Part shown: positions 43,743 to 52,249 of the stretch, piece by piece
Position numbering within the stretch: the first letter of the stretch is position 1
How the letters are laid out: each line of letters begins with the position of its first letter
Assembly: GCA_002753135.1 (NCBI GenBank)
Contig: PDZV01000009.1
Location: 1-64,000 of the forward strand
DNA from: Magnetococcales bacterium WMHbinv6
GTDB lineage: Bacteria; Pseudomonadota; Magnetococcia; Magnetococcales; Magnetaquicoccaceae
Direction: 5' to 3'
DNA: 64,000 nucleotides
Notes under the pieces: generated by a model
Database searches by the model: none
What the model was told of the DNA's origin: nothing
What the model saw: only the letters and a program-made list of their open reading frames with translations
Position numbers and translations under genes: made by a program

Positions 43743-44494
43743 GACTGGTCTCCCACCTTTTCCACCCGCGCCGAGAGGACATAGCCAAGACCACGCACCG
43801 TTTTGATCAACTCCGGCGTGCGGGAATCCTCACGCAGACGGCGGCGCAGGCGACTGACCTGCATGTCGATGGTACGGTCATAGGTTTCATTCTCTTTGCT
43901 GGCCGAATATTCCAGCAACTGGTCTCGTGACAAAACCTGATTGGGATAGTTGAGAAAAATACGCAACAAGGCAAATTCGCTGCCGCTCAAGAAAACCTTC
44001 TCCTGCTGCGGCGTATAGAGCTGCCGGGTGGGCACATCCAGACGCCATCCGGCAAAATGGTAGGCAATATTCTCTTCGTTCGTGCTGCCGCGCGGCGTTT
44101 TTTCCATTTGCACCGAGGCCCGGGTACGACGCAAAACACTGCGCACCCGCGCCAGCAACTCACGGGGATGAAACGGTTTGGGCAGATAGTCATCGGCACC
44201 CATCTCCAGACCGATAATCCGATCCACATCTTCGCCACGGGCGCTGAGAATAATCACCGGAATATCGGAGGTGGCCCGCAGATTGCGGCACAACACCAAG
44301 CCATCCTCATCCGGCAGCATCAAATCCAGGACAATCAGATCGATGGCGGCTTGATCCAGCAGTTGCCACAATCCTTTACCATCGGGCACCACGCTGACGC
44401 GAAAACCGTTCTTTTCAAAGAAGCGGCTGACCAACGTGCATATATCGGGATCATCATCGACGATAAGAATGTGATCACTGGAGGATGTTGCCAT
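43739..44494 (-). CDS. OmpR/PhoB-type response regulator
   Basis: 251 residues. The receiver (~8-120) has 'LIVDDDPDICTLV', Asp in 'LIVLDLMLPDEDGLVLC', 'VIILSARGEDVDRI' and 'GADDYLPKPFHPRELLARV'. The winged-helix output (~150-245) has 'LSGSEFALLRIFLNYPNQVL', 'SRDQLLEY', 'IDMQVSRLRRRLREDS' and 'IKTVRGLGYVLSA'. The sequence is close to the OmpR branch. It lies 17 bases after the HPt gene and overlaps the receiver gene. There is no cognate kinase in the window other than the distant hybrid kinase at 1157-5272, which already has its own HPt. Confidence 0.95.
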   Translation of the reverse strand: MATSSSDHILIVDDDPDICTLVSRFFEKNGFRVSVVPDGKGLWQLLDQAAIDLIVLDLMLPDEDGLVLCRNLRATSDIPVIILSARGEDVDRIIGLEMGADDYLPKPFHPRELLARVRSVLRRTRASVQMEKTPRGSTNEENIAYHFAGWRLDVPTRQLYTPQQEKVFLSGSEFALLRIFLNYPNQVLSRDQLLEYSASKENETYDRTIDMQVSRLRRRLREDSRTPELIKTVRGLGYVLSARVEKVGDQS

Positions 44495-44511
44495 AATTCC
44501 AATCCGTACAG

Positions 44512-44823
44512 TTACTGGTAAACAATTTCGAGACGATCCAGGTAGAGCGTGAGTTCCTGGATCAGCGCGGTCAACTCAGCAGAATGTTGGCCACGGGCTG
44601 CCTGCTCCATGGCCGCACCGATCCGGCTGATTTCATCCAGACCATAGCCAGCCCCGGAACCTTTCATACGATGACCCAATACGCGCATGGTCTCAAAATC
44701 CTCTTTGCCCAGCAAATCGGTTAGTTGCAGAATATCCTTATGTCGGTTCGCCAAATAGCCGGGAATGATCTCTTCCAGTTCCCGTTCTACGGTTATTTGC
44801 CGTTTTGCCGCTTCCTCTGGCAT
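44512..44823 (-). CDS. HPt phosphotransfer protein
   Basis: 103 residues with the HPt four-helix pattern. The phospho-accepting His sits in 'VLGHRMKGSGAGYGLDEISR', followed by 'IGAAMEQAARGQHSAELTAL'. The ATG at 44823 has a perfect AAGGAG six bases upstream, so the longer frame to 44886 is rejected. HPt proteins shuttle phosphate from a hybrid kinase's receiver to a response regulator, and the two downstream regulators are the obvious partners. Confidence 0.9.
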   Translation of the reverse strand: MPEEAAKRQITVERELEEIIPGYLANRHKDILQLTDLLGKEDFETMRVLGHRMKGSGAGYGLDEISRIGAAMEQAARGQHSAELTALIQELTLYLDRLEIVYQ

Positions 44824-45158
44824 AATTTTCTCCTTGCAACGGCCCCCAGCGTCTGTTGCAACCTGGATGGCATGACCGCCCAACAATACCGCCTTGTGAC
44901 ATTACAACAGATCATAATACATTTTGTGGTAAACGAAAACCTTTCCGGTCCATATCCCTGCAAAAATTCTGTTATCATCCCCGGCAGGCGCTACTCAGGG
45001 GAAAAAAGGTCTGCGGGCAATGAACATCCTTGCTTCGTTGACAAAAATCCCCCATTGTCCGAGTTTTTGCATGGCAGCATAGCGTGTGTGAATCCATCAC
45101 AGCCGTTTCATTTGCCCCTTTACAAGAGAGATCGATCCGGCAGCAACAGGTGCTAAAG
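44824..45158. other. Divergent intergenic region, HPt and lolA
   Basis: About 335 bases between divergent genes, moderately AT-rich near 44900-44990. In-frame extensions upstream of both genes are not protein-like. I see no clear promoter pair, hairpin or RNA. Confidence 0.35.
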
Positions 45159-45824
45159 ATGAGCAGAGTGTGGTTGATGTTTTGCCTGGGATTACTACCG
45201 GTTTGGGCACTGGCTGCCGAACCGGACAGGGGTTTACCGCCAGAGGTGGACCGTTTGCAACGTTTTCTTAACAAAGTGAAAACACTGGAGGCCGACTTTT
45301 ACCAGCGGATCGAAAATCCAGAAGCTGGCGTGCCCGGTGAGAGCAACGGCCATATCAGCACCAGCAAACCGGGCCGTTTTCGTTGGGATTACCAGAAACC
45401 GCAGGAACAAACCATTGTTTCCGACGGAGAGACCATCTGGTTTTATGAGCCCGATTTGGCCCAGGTCACGGTCAGCAAAGCCTCGAAGCTCGATCAAACA
45501 CCCGCTGTCTTGCTCTCTTCCACCGTCTCTCTGGCGCAAACGTTTACCTGGGAGATCGGCGAAGAACCCAACCTGCACATACCGGCCATCCGCCTTTTTC
45601 CCCGCCAGAGCGGCTCGGTCAAAGAGATCATGCTGGTCCTGCACCCGGAACGGGAAGAGCTGCTGAAATTGACCACCCATGACTCCCTGGGCCATGTTTC
45701 CCATTTCACCTTTCGTGGCATGCGCAGCAATCATCCGGTTGCCGCCGAGCGTTTCCGCTTTGCAATTCCGCCGGGGGTCGATATTATTGAAGATCGTAGC
45801 CAGTCCGCCGACCCCTCCCGATGA
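45159..45824 (+). CDS. lolA: Outer-membrane lipoprotein carrier LolA
   Basis: 221 residues. A signal peptide ('VWLMFCLGLLPVWALAAEPD') is followed by the half-barrel fold: 'VDRLQRFLNKVKTLEADFYQ', 'GHISTSKPGRFRWDYQKPQE', 'TIVSDGETIWFYEPDLAQVT' and 'LHPEREELLKLTTHDSLGHV'. LolA carries lipoproteins across the periplasm from LolCDE to LolB. The ATG at 45159 has AGG eight bases upstream. The ATPase LolD is encoded 2 kb downstream on the same strand. Start and family are well supported. Confidence 0.93.
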   Translation: MSRVWLMFCLGLLPVWALAAEPDRGLPPEVDRLQRFLNKVKTLEADFYQRIENPEAGVPGESNGHISTSKPGRFRWDYQKPQEQTIVSDGETIWFYEPDLAQVTVSKASKLDQTPAVLLSSTVSLAQTFTWEIGEEPNLHIPAIRLFPRQSGSVKEIMLVLHPEREELLKLTTHDSLGHVSHFTFRGMRSNHPVAAERFRFAIPPGVDIIEDRSQSADPSR

Positions 45825-45871
45825 GGGCCCGTTAACCGATTGTTTTGCCGTTTGCCAAGCAGGAGTTGCCC

Positions 45872-46360
45872 ATGCCTTCCTTCGATATTGTCTCAGAAAC
45901 CGATCTCCAGGAAGTGGACAATGCCGTCAACCAGGTGAGCAAAGAGATTGCTACCCGCTATGATTTCAAAAACTCCAAATGCCGGGTGGAACGCAAAGAG
46001 GCGCTCATCACCCTGCATGCCGATGACGAGTACAAACGGGAACAGGTGATCGAAATTCTTAAAGAAAAACTGATTCGCCGCAAGGTGGATATCCGTGTTC
46101 TCGATTACGGCACGGTGGAACCGGCCTCCGGTGGCACGGTGCGTCAGGTGGTGACCGTGCGTCAGGGTATCGAAGCCGAATTGGCCAAACAGCTGGTCAA
46201 ATTGATCAAGGAGTCAAAAATCAAGGTCCAGGCCGCCATTCAGGGGGTGGAATTGCGAATCACCGGCAAAAAACGGGACGATCTGCAAGAGGTGATCGCC
46301 CTGCTCAAGGCGGAAACCTCGATTGAACAGCCTTTGCAGTTTACCAACTTTCGGGAATAG
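45872..46360 (+). CDS. yajQ: YajQ-family nucleotide-binding protein
   Basis: 162 residues, standard length. 'MPSFDIVSETDLQEVDNAVN', 'ATRYDFKNSKCRVERKEALI', 'REQVIEILKEKLIRRKVDIR' and 'LAKQLVKLIKESKIKVQAAI' are typical. YajQ proteins bind c-di-GMP in Xanthomonas and Pseudomonas relatives and act with a transcription factor, which fits the two HD-GYP proteins nearby. The ATG at 45872 has AGGAG eight bases upstream. rimO starts four bases after the stop. Confidence 0.95.
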   Translation: MPSFDIVSETDLQEVDNAVNQVSKEIATRYDFKNSKCRVERKEALITLHADDEYKREQVIEILKEKLIRRKVDIRVLDYGTVEPASGGTVRQVVTVRQGIEAELAKQLVKLIKESKIKVQAAIQGVELRITGKKRDDLQEVIALLKAETSIEQPLQFTNFRE

Positions 46361-46363
46361 CCG

Positions 46364-47773
46364 ATGCACACCTCCGGAGAGGGTAAGCGGGTTGGTCTGA
46401 TTGCCCTGGGATGTCCGAAAAATCGGGTAGACAGCGAACAGCTGCTGGGACGCTTTCTGCAACATGGTTATACCCTGACCCATGATCCGGATCAGGCGGA
46501 TCTGCTGGTGGTCAACACCTGCGGCTTCAAGGCCGATGCCGAAGCCGAATCACGCGCCGCCATCGAGGAGATGGCCGCCATCAAAGCCCGCCATCCCGAT
46601 AAACGGTTGCTGGTCACCGGCTGTTTGTCGCAACGTTACGGCAACGCCCTGGCCGAACAGATACCTGCCATCGATGTATTGCTCGGTTCGGCCCAATACG
46701 AGCGGGTGATTCCGCTCTTGGCCGCCAACCAGGCCAGCGGACAACCGGTATTGCAGGTTGAACCGGTCAGCATGCAGGCCAATGTCCCGGATCCGGATCA
46801 ACGGGTGTTGACCACCCCATCCCATTCGGCCTACGTCAAAATTGCCGAAGGGTGCAACAACACCTGCGCCTTTTGCATCATTCCGCAACTGCGGGGCCGT
46901 TTTCGTTCCCGCCCCCCGGAAGAGATTGTCGCCGAAGTAGAGCGCCTGGCGGCACAAGGGGTGGTGGAGATCAACCTGGTCTCCCAGGATACCACCCTGT
47001 ATGGTCGCGATTTGTCCCCGCGCACCTCGCTGGCAGCGTTGCTGCGCCGCCTGGGGCAGGTACAGGCGATTGCCTGGATTCGCACCCTCTACCTCTATCC
47101 GACGCTGATCAACGAGGAGTTGTTGCAGGTGATGGCCGGGGAAGAAAAAATTGTCCCCTACCTGGATGTGCCGTTGCAACACAGCCATACTGCTGTTCTG
47201 GCCCGCATGCGACGAGCCGAACGGGCGGAAGATATTGAGCAACTGCTGCAGCGTATTCGCCACCATTTGCCGCATGCCGCCCTGCGCACCACCTTCATCG
47301 TCGGTTTTCCCGGTGAAAGCGATGCCGAGTTTGACCATCTGCAGGCGCTGGTCCGGCAGGAGTGGTTTGACCATCTGGGGGTTTTTACCTATTCCGATGA
47401 ACCGGGCTGTCGCGCCTACACCTTGCCCGATAAAATTGACCCTGCCCTGGCCAGCCAACGCCGCCAGCATCTGTTGGCCCTGCAGCAACCGATCAGTCGG
47501 CGCAAACTGCGGCAATGGGTGGGCAAAACGGTACCGGTCCTGGTGGAAGGGGTCTCTGCGGAACATTCCGGGCTGATGTTGGGTCGAACCAGGCAGCAGG
47601 CCCCGGAGATCGATGGGGTGGTCTACCTCAATGCCGGGCAGCCGCAAGCGGGCAGTTTGTTGCCGGTGCGTATCACCGACAGCCATGAATATGATCTGGT
47701 CGGCCATCCGGCCTCCCTGCGCCTGACACCGCCACCGAGCCGGACAACCAGCCGAAAACGGACACGACGATGA
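46364..47773 (+). CDS. rimO: Ribosomal protein S12 methylthiotransferase RimO
   Basis: 469 residues. The N-terminal MTTase domain carries three Cys for the auxiliary cluster ('IALGCPKNRVDSE', 'VVNTCGFKADAE', 'LVTGCLSQRYG'). The radical-SAM motif CxxxCxxC is 'EGCNNTCAFCIIPQ' (Cys164, 168, 171). A TRAM domain ends the protein ('VPVLVEGVSAEHSGLMLGRT', 'VRITDSHEYDLVG'). RimO adds a methylthio group to Asp88 of ribosomal protein S12. The stop overlaps the lolD start by four bases. Confidence 0.97.
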   Translation: MHTSGEGKRVGLIALGCPKNRVDSEQLLGRFLQHGYTLTHDPDQADLLVVNTCGFKADAEAESRAAIEEMAAIKARHPDKRLLVTGCLSQRYGNALAEQIPAIDVLLGSAQYERVIPLLAANQASGQPVLQVEPVSMQANVPDPDQRVLTTPSHSAYVKIAEGCNNTCAFCIIPQLRGRFRSRPPEEIVAEVERLAAQGVVEINLVSQDTTLYGRDLSPRTSLAALLRRLGQVQAIAWIRTLYLYPTLINEELLQVMAGEEKIVPYLDVPLQHSHTAVLARMRRAERAEDIEQLLQRIRHHLPHAALRTTFIVGFPGESDAEFDHLQALVRQEWFDHLGVFTYSDEPGCRAYTLPDKIDPALASQRRQHLLALQQPISRRKLRQWVGKTVPVLVEGVSAEHSGLMLGRTRQQAPEIDGVVYLNAGQPQAGSLLPVRITDSHEYDLVGHPASLRLTPPPSRTTSRKRTRR

Positions 47774-48462
47774 GCGAAACCCTTTTGCAAGCGCATGAAC
47801 TGCGCAAAGCCTTTCGCACCAGCAGTCAGGAGTTTGAAGTGCTGCGCGGTGTCAATCTGAGCCTGGGGCGGGGAGAACTGGTGGCCCTTCTGGGCGTTTC
47901 CGGTACCGGCAAAAGCACGTTGATTCAGATTTTGGGGGCCCTGGATCGGCCTACCAGCGGCACGGTGATGGTCGACGGTGTCGATCTGTTTGCGCTGTCG
48001 CAAAACAGATGTGCCGCCTTTCGCAATCAACGGATCGGCTTTATCTATCAGTCGCACCGCCTGTTGCCGGAGTTTACCGCCCTGGAAAATGTCGTCATGC
48101 CGCTGTTGATTGGCCGTGTTGCCCGCAAAGAGGCGCTGCAACGGGCCGAACAGGCGCTCGATGAGGTGGAACTGGCCCACCGACTGCACCATCGACCGGG
48201 GCAACTGTCGGGCGGCGAACAACAACGGGTGGCCATCGCCCGTGCCGTGGTCTGCAATCCCGATCTGTTGTTGGCCGACGAACCAACCGGCAATCTGGAC
48301 CGCAAAACAGCACAGGGGGTTTTTCACCTGCTCAAGGAACTCAATCGCAGCAAAGGACTGACCTGTTTGATGGTCACCCACAACATGGAACTGGCCGCCG
48401 ATCTGGACCGCCGCATTCACCTGATCGACGGACAACTGGTAGAAGGGCATGAACACCACTAA
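47770..48462 (+). CDS. lolD: Lipoprotein-releasing ABC ATPase LolD
   Basis: 230 residues with complete ABC motifs: Walker A '[20 protein letters not shown]', Q-loop '[20 protein letters not shown]', signature '[16 protein letters not shown]', Walker B '[14 protein letters not shown]', and H-loop 'VTHN'. The '[20 protein letters not shown]' segment is LolD-specific within the MacB/LolD group. Its membrane partners LolC/E are not nearby. It overlaps rimO (ATGA) and, by 14 bases, the M50 protease gene. This intact ATPase contrasts with the degenerate MlaF in the same window. Confidence 0.93.
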   Translation: MSETLLQAHELRKAFRTSSQEFEVLRGVNLSLGRGELVALLGVSGTGKSTLIQILGALDRPTSGTVMVDGVDLFALSQNRCAAFRNQRIGFIYQSHRLLPEFTALENVVMPLLIGRVARKEALQRAEQALDEVELAHRLHHRPGQLSGGEQQRVAIARAVVCNPDLLLADEPTGNLDRKTAQGVFHLLKELNRSKGLTCLMVTHNMELAADLDRRIHLIDGQLVEGHEHH

Positions 48463-49144
48463 CCTGATTTACAATGTGTTGGTCTGGGCACCCGGGGTGA
48501 TTTTTGCCATCACCCTGCATGAGTGGGCACACGGTTTTGCCGCCACCCAATTCGGTGACCCGACCCCCGCCCGCATGGGCCGTTTAACCCTGAATCCCCT
48601 GCCGCATATCGATCCGGTGATGACCCTGCTGGTACCGGGGGCGTTGCTGATCACCTCGCTGCTGACCATGGGATCGCCGATTCTTTTTGGTGGGGCCAAA
48701 CCGGTACCGATCAACCCGCACGCCTTCAGCGACCGGCAAGGGCGTCGCCTGCGCGGCGTTGCCATGCGTCTGGCGATGATCTGGGTCTCTGCCGCCGGAC
48801 CGTTGATCAATTTTTTGCTGGCCGCCCTGTCTGCCGCCGGGCTGCATCTGCTGGCCATCTCCACCGACAGCCCGCCGTTTCTGCTGGTTGACATGTTGCT
48901 GGCGGCCATCAAAATGAATGTCCTGCTTGGCGTCTTCAATCTTTTTCCCGTCCCACCGCTGGATGGAGGCCGTATCATCACCGCCCTGCTGCCCAACCCG
49001 TTTGATCGGGCCCTGGCCAGCATGGAACGCATCGGCATCGCTTTGGTACTGTTGATGGCCTTTTCCGGTATGTTGGGTTCCGTTCTGGGGCCGATCATCT
49101 CTTCGGCGACCCGGTTTTTTGTGCGTCAGGCTCTTTCGCCTTGA
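48449..49144 (+). CDS. Site-2-protease-family membrane metalloprotease (M50)
   Basis: 231 residues with about six membrane helices. The zinc motif HExxH is 'ITLHEWAHGFAA' (His24, Glu25, His28) in the first helix; the third ligand is the Asp in 'NLFPVPPLDGGRIITALL'. It is the short S2P form lacking PDZ domains. Members cleave membrane-embedded substrates such as anti-sigma factors, but this subgroup is mostly uncharacterised. It overlaps lolD by 14 bases. Confidence 0.93.
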   Translation: MNTTNLIYNVLVWAPGVIFAITLHEWAHGFAATQFGDPTPARMGRLTLNPLPHIDPVMTLLVPGALLITSLLTMGSPILFGGAKPVPINPHAFSDRQGRRLRGVAMRLAMIWVSAAGPLINFLLAALSAAGLHLLAISTDSPPFLLVDMLLAAIKMNVLLGVFNLFPVPPLDGGRIITALLPNPFDRALASMERIGIALVLLMAFSGMLGSVLGPIISSATRFFVRQALSP

Positions 49145-49241
49145 TGCCTGTTGACGGGCCTGTTCGCAAACAGCAACCATTGGCCACACAGCGCACGGCC
49201 TCAGGCCGTTGCGCTCTCTTTTGTCAGGAGTGTTATCTGCC

Positions 49242-50258
49242 GTGAACGCCTCTTCTGCTCTTCCGACCGTCTTCAGCGGTGCCCAACCGACCGGGCAACT
49301 GACTTTGGGCAACTATCTGGGTGCCCTGCGCACCTGGGTGCGCATGCAGCAGGAGTATGCCTGCATCTTCTGTGTGGTCGATCTGCATGCGCTGACCGTG
49401 CGCCAGGATCCGGCACAACTGCGGGAAAATATTTTTGAGTTGACCGCCCTCTATCTGGCCTGTGGCATCGATCCGGAACGCAGCATCATCTTTCTGCAAA
49501 GCCATGTGCCCGCCCACTCGGAACTGGCCTGGCTGCTGGCCACCTTCACGCAAATGGGCGAACTGGAAAGGATGACCCAGTTCAAGGATAAATCCCAGCA
49601 ACACCATCAAAACATCAACGCCGGACTCTTCACCTATCCGGTGTTGATGGCCGCCGATACTCTTCTCTACCAAACGCACCGGGTGCCGGTTGGCGAAGAT
49701 CAAAAACAACATCTGGAACTGACCCGCGATGTTGCCATCCGCTTCAACGGCTTGTATGGTCCCGTCTTTCGCGTGCCCGAACCGCTGATTGGTACCGACG
49801 GCGTGGCCCGGGTCAAAGATCTGCAGGAACCCACAAAAAAAATGTCGAAAAGTGCCGCCTCAGAACTGGCGCGCATCATGTTGCTCGATGATGCGGACGC
49901 GGTGGTGAAAAAATTTAAAAAGGCGGTGACCGATACGTTGGGCGTGATCCGTTATGACGAGGTCAACCAACCGGGTGTGGCCAATCTGCTCAACATCTGG
50001 TGCGCCGCCACCGGTCACAGCCGTGAAGAGGCTCTCGCCCATTTCGACCACAACCAGTACGGTAAATTGAAAATGGAAACGGCTGAGGCGGTCAACACCG
50101 TTTTGCAACCCATCCGCAGCCGTTTTATGGAATTAAATAACGACCGGGGCCAATTGAAGCAACTGCTGCGCCAAGGAGCCGAACAGGCCCGCGCCCAAGC
50201 TGATCGTACCATGCACCAGGTCTGGCAAGCCCTTGGTTTGCCAACCAGTCGCACCTAA
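49242..50258 (+). CDS. trpS: Tryptophanyl-tRNA synthetase
   Basis: 338 residues of class I TrpRS. The HIGH-equivalent is 'FSGAQPTGQLTLGNYLGALR', the KMSKS loop is 'EPTKKMSKSAASELARIM', and 'YPVLMAADTLLYQTHRVPVG' and 'EDQKQHLELTRDVA' are the Trp pocket. I choose the GTG at 49242, with AGGAG about 11 bases upstream; an ATG at 49209 would add 11 non-conserved residues. The rluB gene follows after 50 bases. Confidence 0.96.
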   Translation: MNASSALPTVFSGAQPTGQLTLGNYLGALRTWVRMQQEYACIFCVVDLHALTVRQDPAQLRENIFELTALYLACGIDPERSIIFLQSHVPAHSELAWLLATFTQMGELERMTQFKDKSQQHHQNINAGLFTYPVLMAADTLLYQTHRVPVGEDQKQHLELTRDVAIRFNGLYGPVFRVPEPLIGTDGVARVKDLQEPTKKMSKSAASELARIMLLDDADAVVKKFKKAVTDTLGVIRYDEVNQPGVANLLNIWCAATGHSREEALAHFDHNQYGKLKMETAEAVNTVLQPIRSRFMELNNDRGQLKQLLRQGAEQARAQADRTMHQVWQALGLPTSRT

Positions 50259-50308
50259 TGCTGCCCCTGTCGGGGCAGCGACCACAAACAATAAATCAGG
50301 ATACCAAA

Positions 50309-52249
50309 ATGACAGCTGAAGCGGTCCGGTTACAAAAATGGTTGGCGGAATCGGGTCTCTGTTCCCGACGCGAGGGAGAAGAGTGGATTCTGCAGGGCCG
50401 GGTCACCATCAACGGCGAGGTGATCAAACAGCTGGGCAGCAAGGTCAATCGCGGCGATCAGGTATTGGTCGATGGTCGGGTGGCAGTGCCGCTGCGGGAA
50501 CCTTTGCGGGTGATGATGCTGCACAAACCAGCCGGGGTGGTATGTACCCGCAAAGATCCGGAAAATCGTGAAAATGTCTTTTCCCTGCTCGGTGAAGGGC
50601 ATGCCCGTCTGATCAGTATCGGTCGCCTGGATTATAATTCGGAAGGGTTGCTGCTTTTCACCAACCATGGCGAACTGGCCCACCGATTGATGCACCCCTC
50701 CACCCAAATTGACCGCACCTACCGGGTGCGGGTCCATGGCCGTATCGATCCGCCCACTCTGAGCCGTCTGCAAGCCGGGGTGATGCTGGAGGATGGACCA
50801 ACCGGCCCGTTGAATCTATCTGTGGATCAGGTGGTCGGAGCCAACAGTTGGTTGACCATCACCCTGCAGGAGGGACGCAACCGCATCGTGCGCCGCATTT
50901 TTGCCGCCTTCGAGATGGATGTATCCCGTTTGATCCGGGTGCAATATGGCAGCTGCCAACTGGGTGATTTGCCCCGTGGGCAATGGCGGGCCTTGTTGCC
51001 GCAGGAGATCAAAGCCTTGTTGGCCCCGCTGCCAGGGGCCGCTGCCTGGTGGCGGGAACCGAAAAAAGCCCCCGCCGCGACTGGTGAGTATGGACGAAAG
51101 CGACGCCTGACAACCAACTCCGGTTCCGAAAAATTTTCTCCGGCAGAACGCAACACGCGCCCCCGCCAGGATAGTGCCTGGGCAGACACAGCCGCCCCGA
51201 CCATGGCGCAATCCTCCCACAAGCGGGCCACGCCACGCCCGGAGACGGAAAAATCTTTCCCGAGCGAACGTCCGGCACGCGCACGCCAGGCCGCTTTCTC
51301 TGCCGATCATGGGGCAGCGCCAAGAGGACGGACCAACCCGTTCACAGCGACGGATCAAGGTTTCGCAAGTGAACGACCGGCACGCCAAGGCTCTTTTTCC
51401 TCAGAAAGGGGTGCCCCGCCGAGAGAAAAAACCGCCCGCAATCGGGACAATTCGTTTACGGAGAGGGAAGAATCTTTCCGGGGCGAACGTCCAGCACGCA
51501 CACGCCAAGCTGCTTTTTCCACTGAAAGAGCTGCCCCACCAAGAGAGAGAGCCGCCCGCAATCGGGACAATTCGTTTGCGGAGAGGGAACAATCTTTCCC
51601 GGGCGAACGCCCAGCACGCGCACGCCAGGCTGCTTTTTCCACAGAAAGAGCTGCCCCACCAAGAGAGAGAGCCGCCCGCAATCGGGACAATTCGTTCGCG
51701 GAGAGGGAACAATCTTTCCCGGGCGAACCTCCAGCACGCACACGCCAGGCTGCTTTTTCCACAGAAAGGGCTGCCCCACCAAGAGAGAGAGCCGCCCGCA
51801 ATCGGGACAATTCGTTCGCGGAGAGGGAACAATCTTTTCCGGGCGAACCTCCAGCACGCGCACGCCAGGCTGCTTTTTCCACAGAAAGAGCTGCCCCACC
51901 AAGAGAGAGAGCCGCCCGCAATCGGGACAATTCGTTTGCGGAGAGGGAACAATCTTTTCCGGGCGAACGTCCGGGGCGCGCACGCCAAGGCAGATTCTCC
52001 CCAGCGGAAATGGAGCGGAACAGCGCAGGCCATACCCCACGGCGCAGCGCGCGGGATGGCATGACCTCTTCCCGTCCGCGTGCCGAAGCCCCGATGAGCG
52101 GAGCTGCCGTGCGACAGCGGCAGGAGAGCGGTACTGCAGCCTCTCCACCACGGCGCGAGGAGAGTTCTCGTCGTACCGTAACCCCCTCTTCCCGTCCGGC
52201 AGCGGTCAGCAAACGGAGAACAGAGCATGGCACACGTGGCAAAAAGTGA
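50309..52249 (+). CDS. rluB: 23S rRNA pseudouridine synthase RluB-like, with long Arg/Glu-rich repeat tail
   Basis: 646 residues. Residues ~1-245 form a standard RsuA-family enzyme: S4 domain 'VRLQKWLAESGLCSRREGEE', the catalytic Asp in 'ISIGRLDYNSEGLLLFTNHG', and 'QEGRNRIVRRIFAAFEMDVS'. It pseudouridylates 23S rRNA (position 2605 in E. coli). The last ~390 residues are a low-complexity basic tail built from 40-residue repeats such as 'RNRDNSFAEREQSFPGERPA'. RluB and RluF proteins often have basic tails, but this one is exceptionally long. The ATG at 50309 has AGGAT nine bases upstream. The end overlaps pepN by 23 bases. Confidence 0.92.
   Translation: MTAEAVRLQKWLAESGLCSRREGEEWILQGRVTINGEVIKQLGSKVNRGDQVLVDGRVAVPLREPLRVMMLHKPAGVVCTRKDPENRENVFSLLGEGHARLISIGRLDYNSEGLLLFTNHGELAHRLMHPSTQIDRTYRVRVHGRIDPPTLSRLQAGVMLEDGPTGPLNLSVDQVVGANSWLTITLQEGRNRIVRRIFAAFEMDVSRLIRVQYGSCQLGDLPRGQWRALLPQEIKALLAPLPGAAAWWREPKKAPAATGEYGRKRRLTTNSGSEKFSPAERNTRPRQDSAWADTAAPTMAQSSHKRATPRPETEKSFPSERPARARQAAFSADHGAAPRGRTNPFTATDQGFASERPARQGSFSSERGAPPREKTARNRDNSFTEREESFRGERPARTRQAAFSTERAAPPRERAARNRDNSFAEREQSFPGERPARARQAAFSTERAAPPRERAARNRDNSFAEREQSFPGEPPARTRQAAFSTERAAPPRERAARNRDNSFAEREQSFPGEPPARARQAAFSTERAAPPRERAARNRDNSFAEREQSFPGERPGRARQGRFSPAEMERNSAGHTPRRSARDGMTSSRPRAEAPMSGAAVRQRQESGTAASPPRREESSRRTVTPSSRPAAVSKRRTEHGTRGKK
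51240..52000 (+). repeat. 120-bp tandem repeats inside rluB
   Basis: Units of exactly 120 bases begin near 51432, 51552, 51672, 51792 and 51912, the last one partial, with degenerate copies before them from 51240. Central units differ at only a few bases. Each unit encodes 40 residues. The near identity at the DNA level points to recent expansion or homogenisation. Confidence 0.92.

Noticed and set aside
51355-52242. Long open frames on the minus strand and in another plus frame over the rluB tail (up to 295 residues)
   Set aside because: The 120-bp repeat length is a multiple of three, so any stop-free frame stays open through every copy. The plus frame continuous with the pseudouridine synthase explains the DNA.
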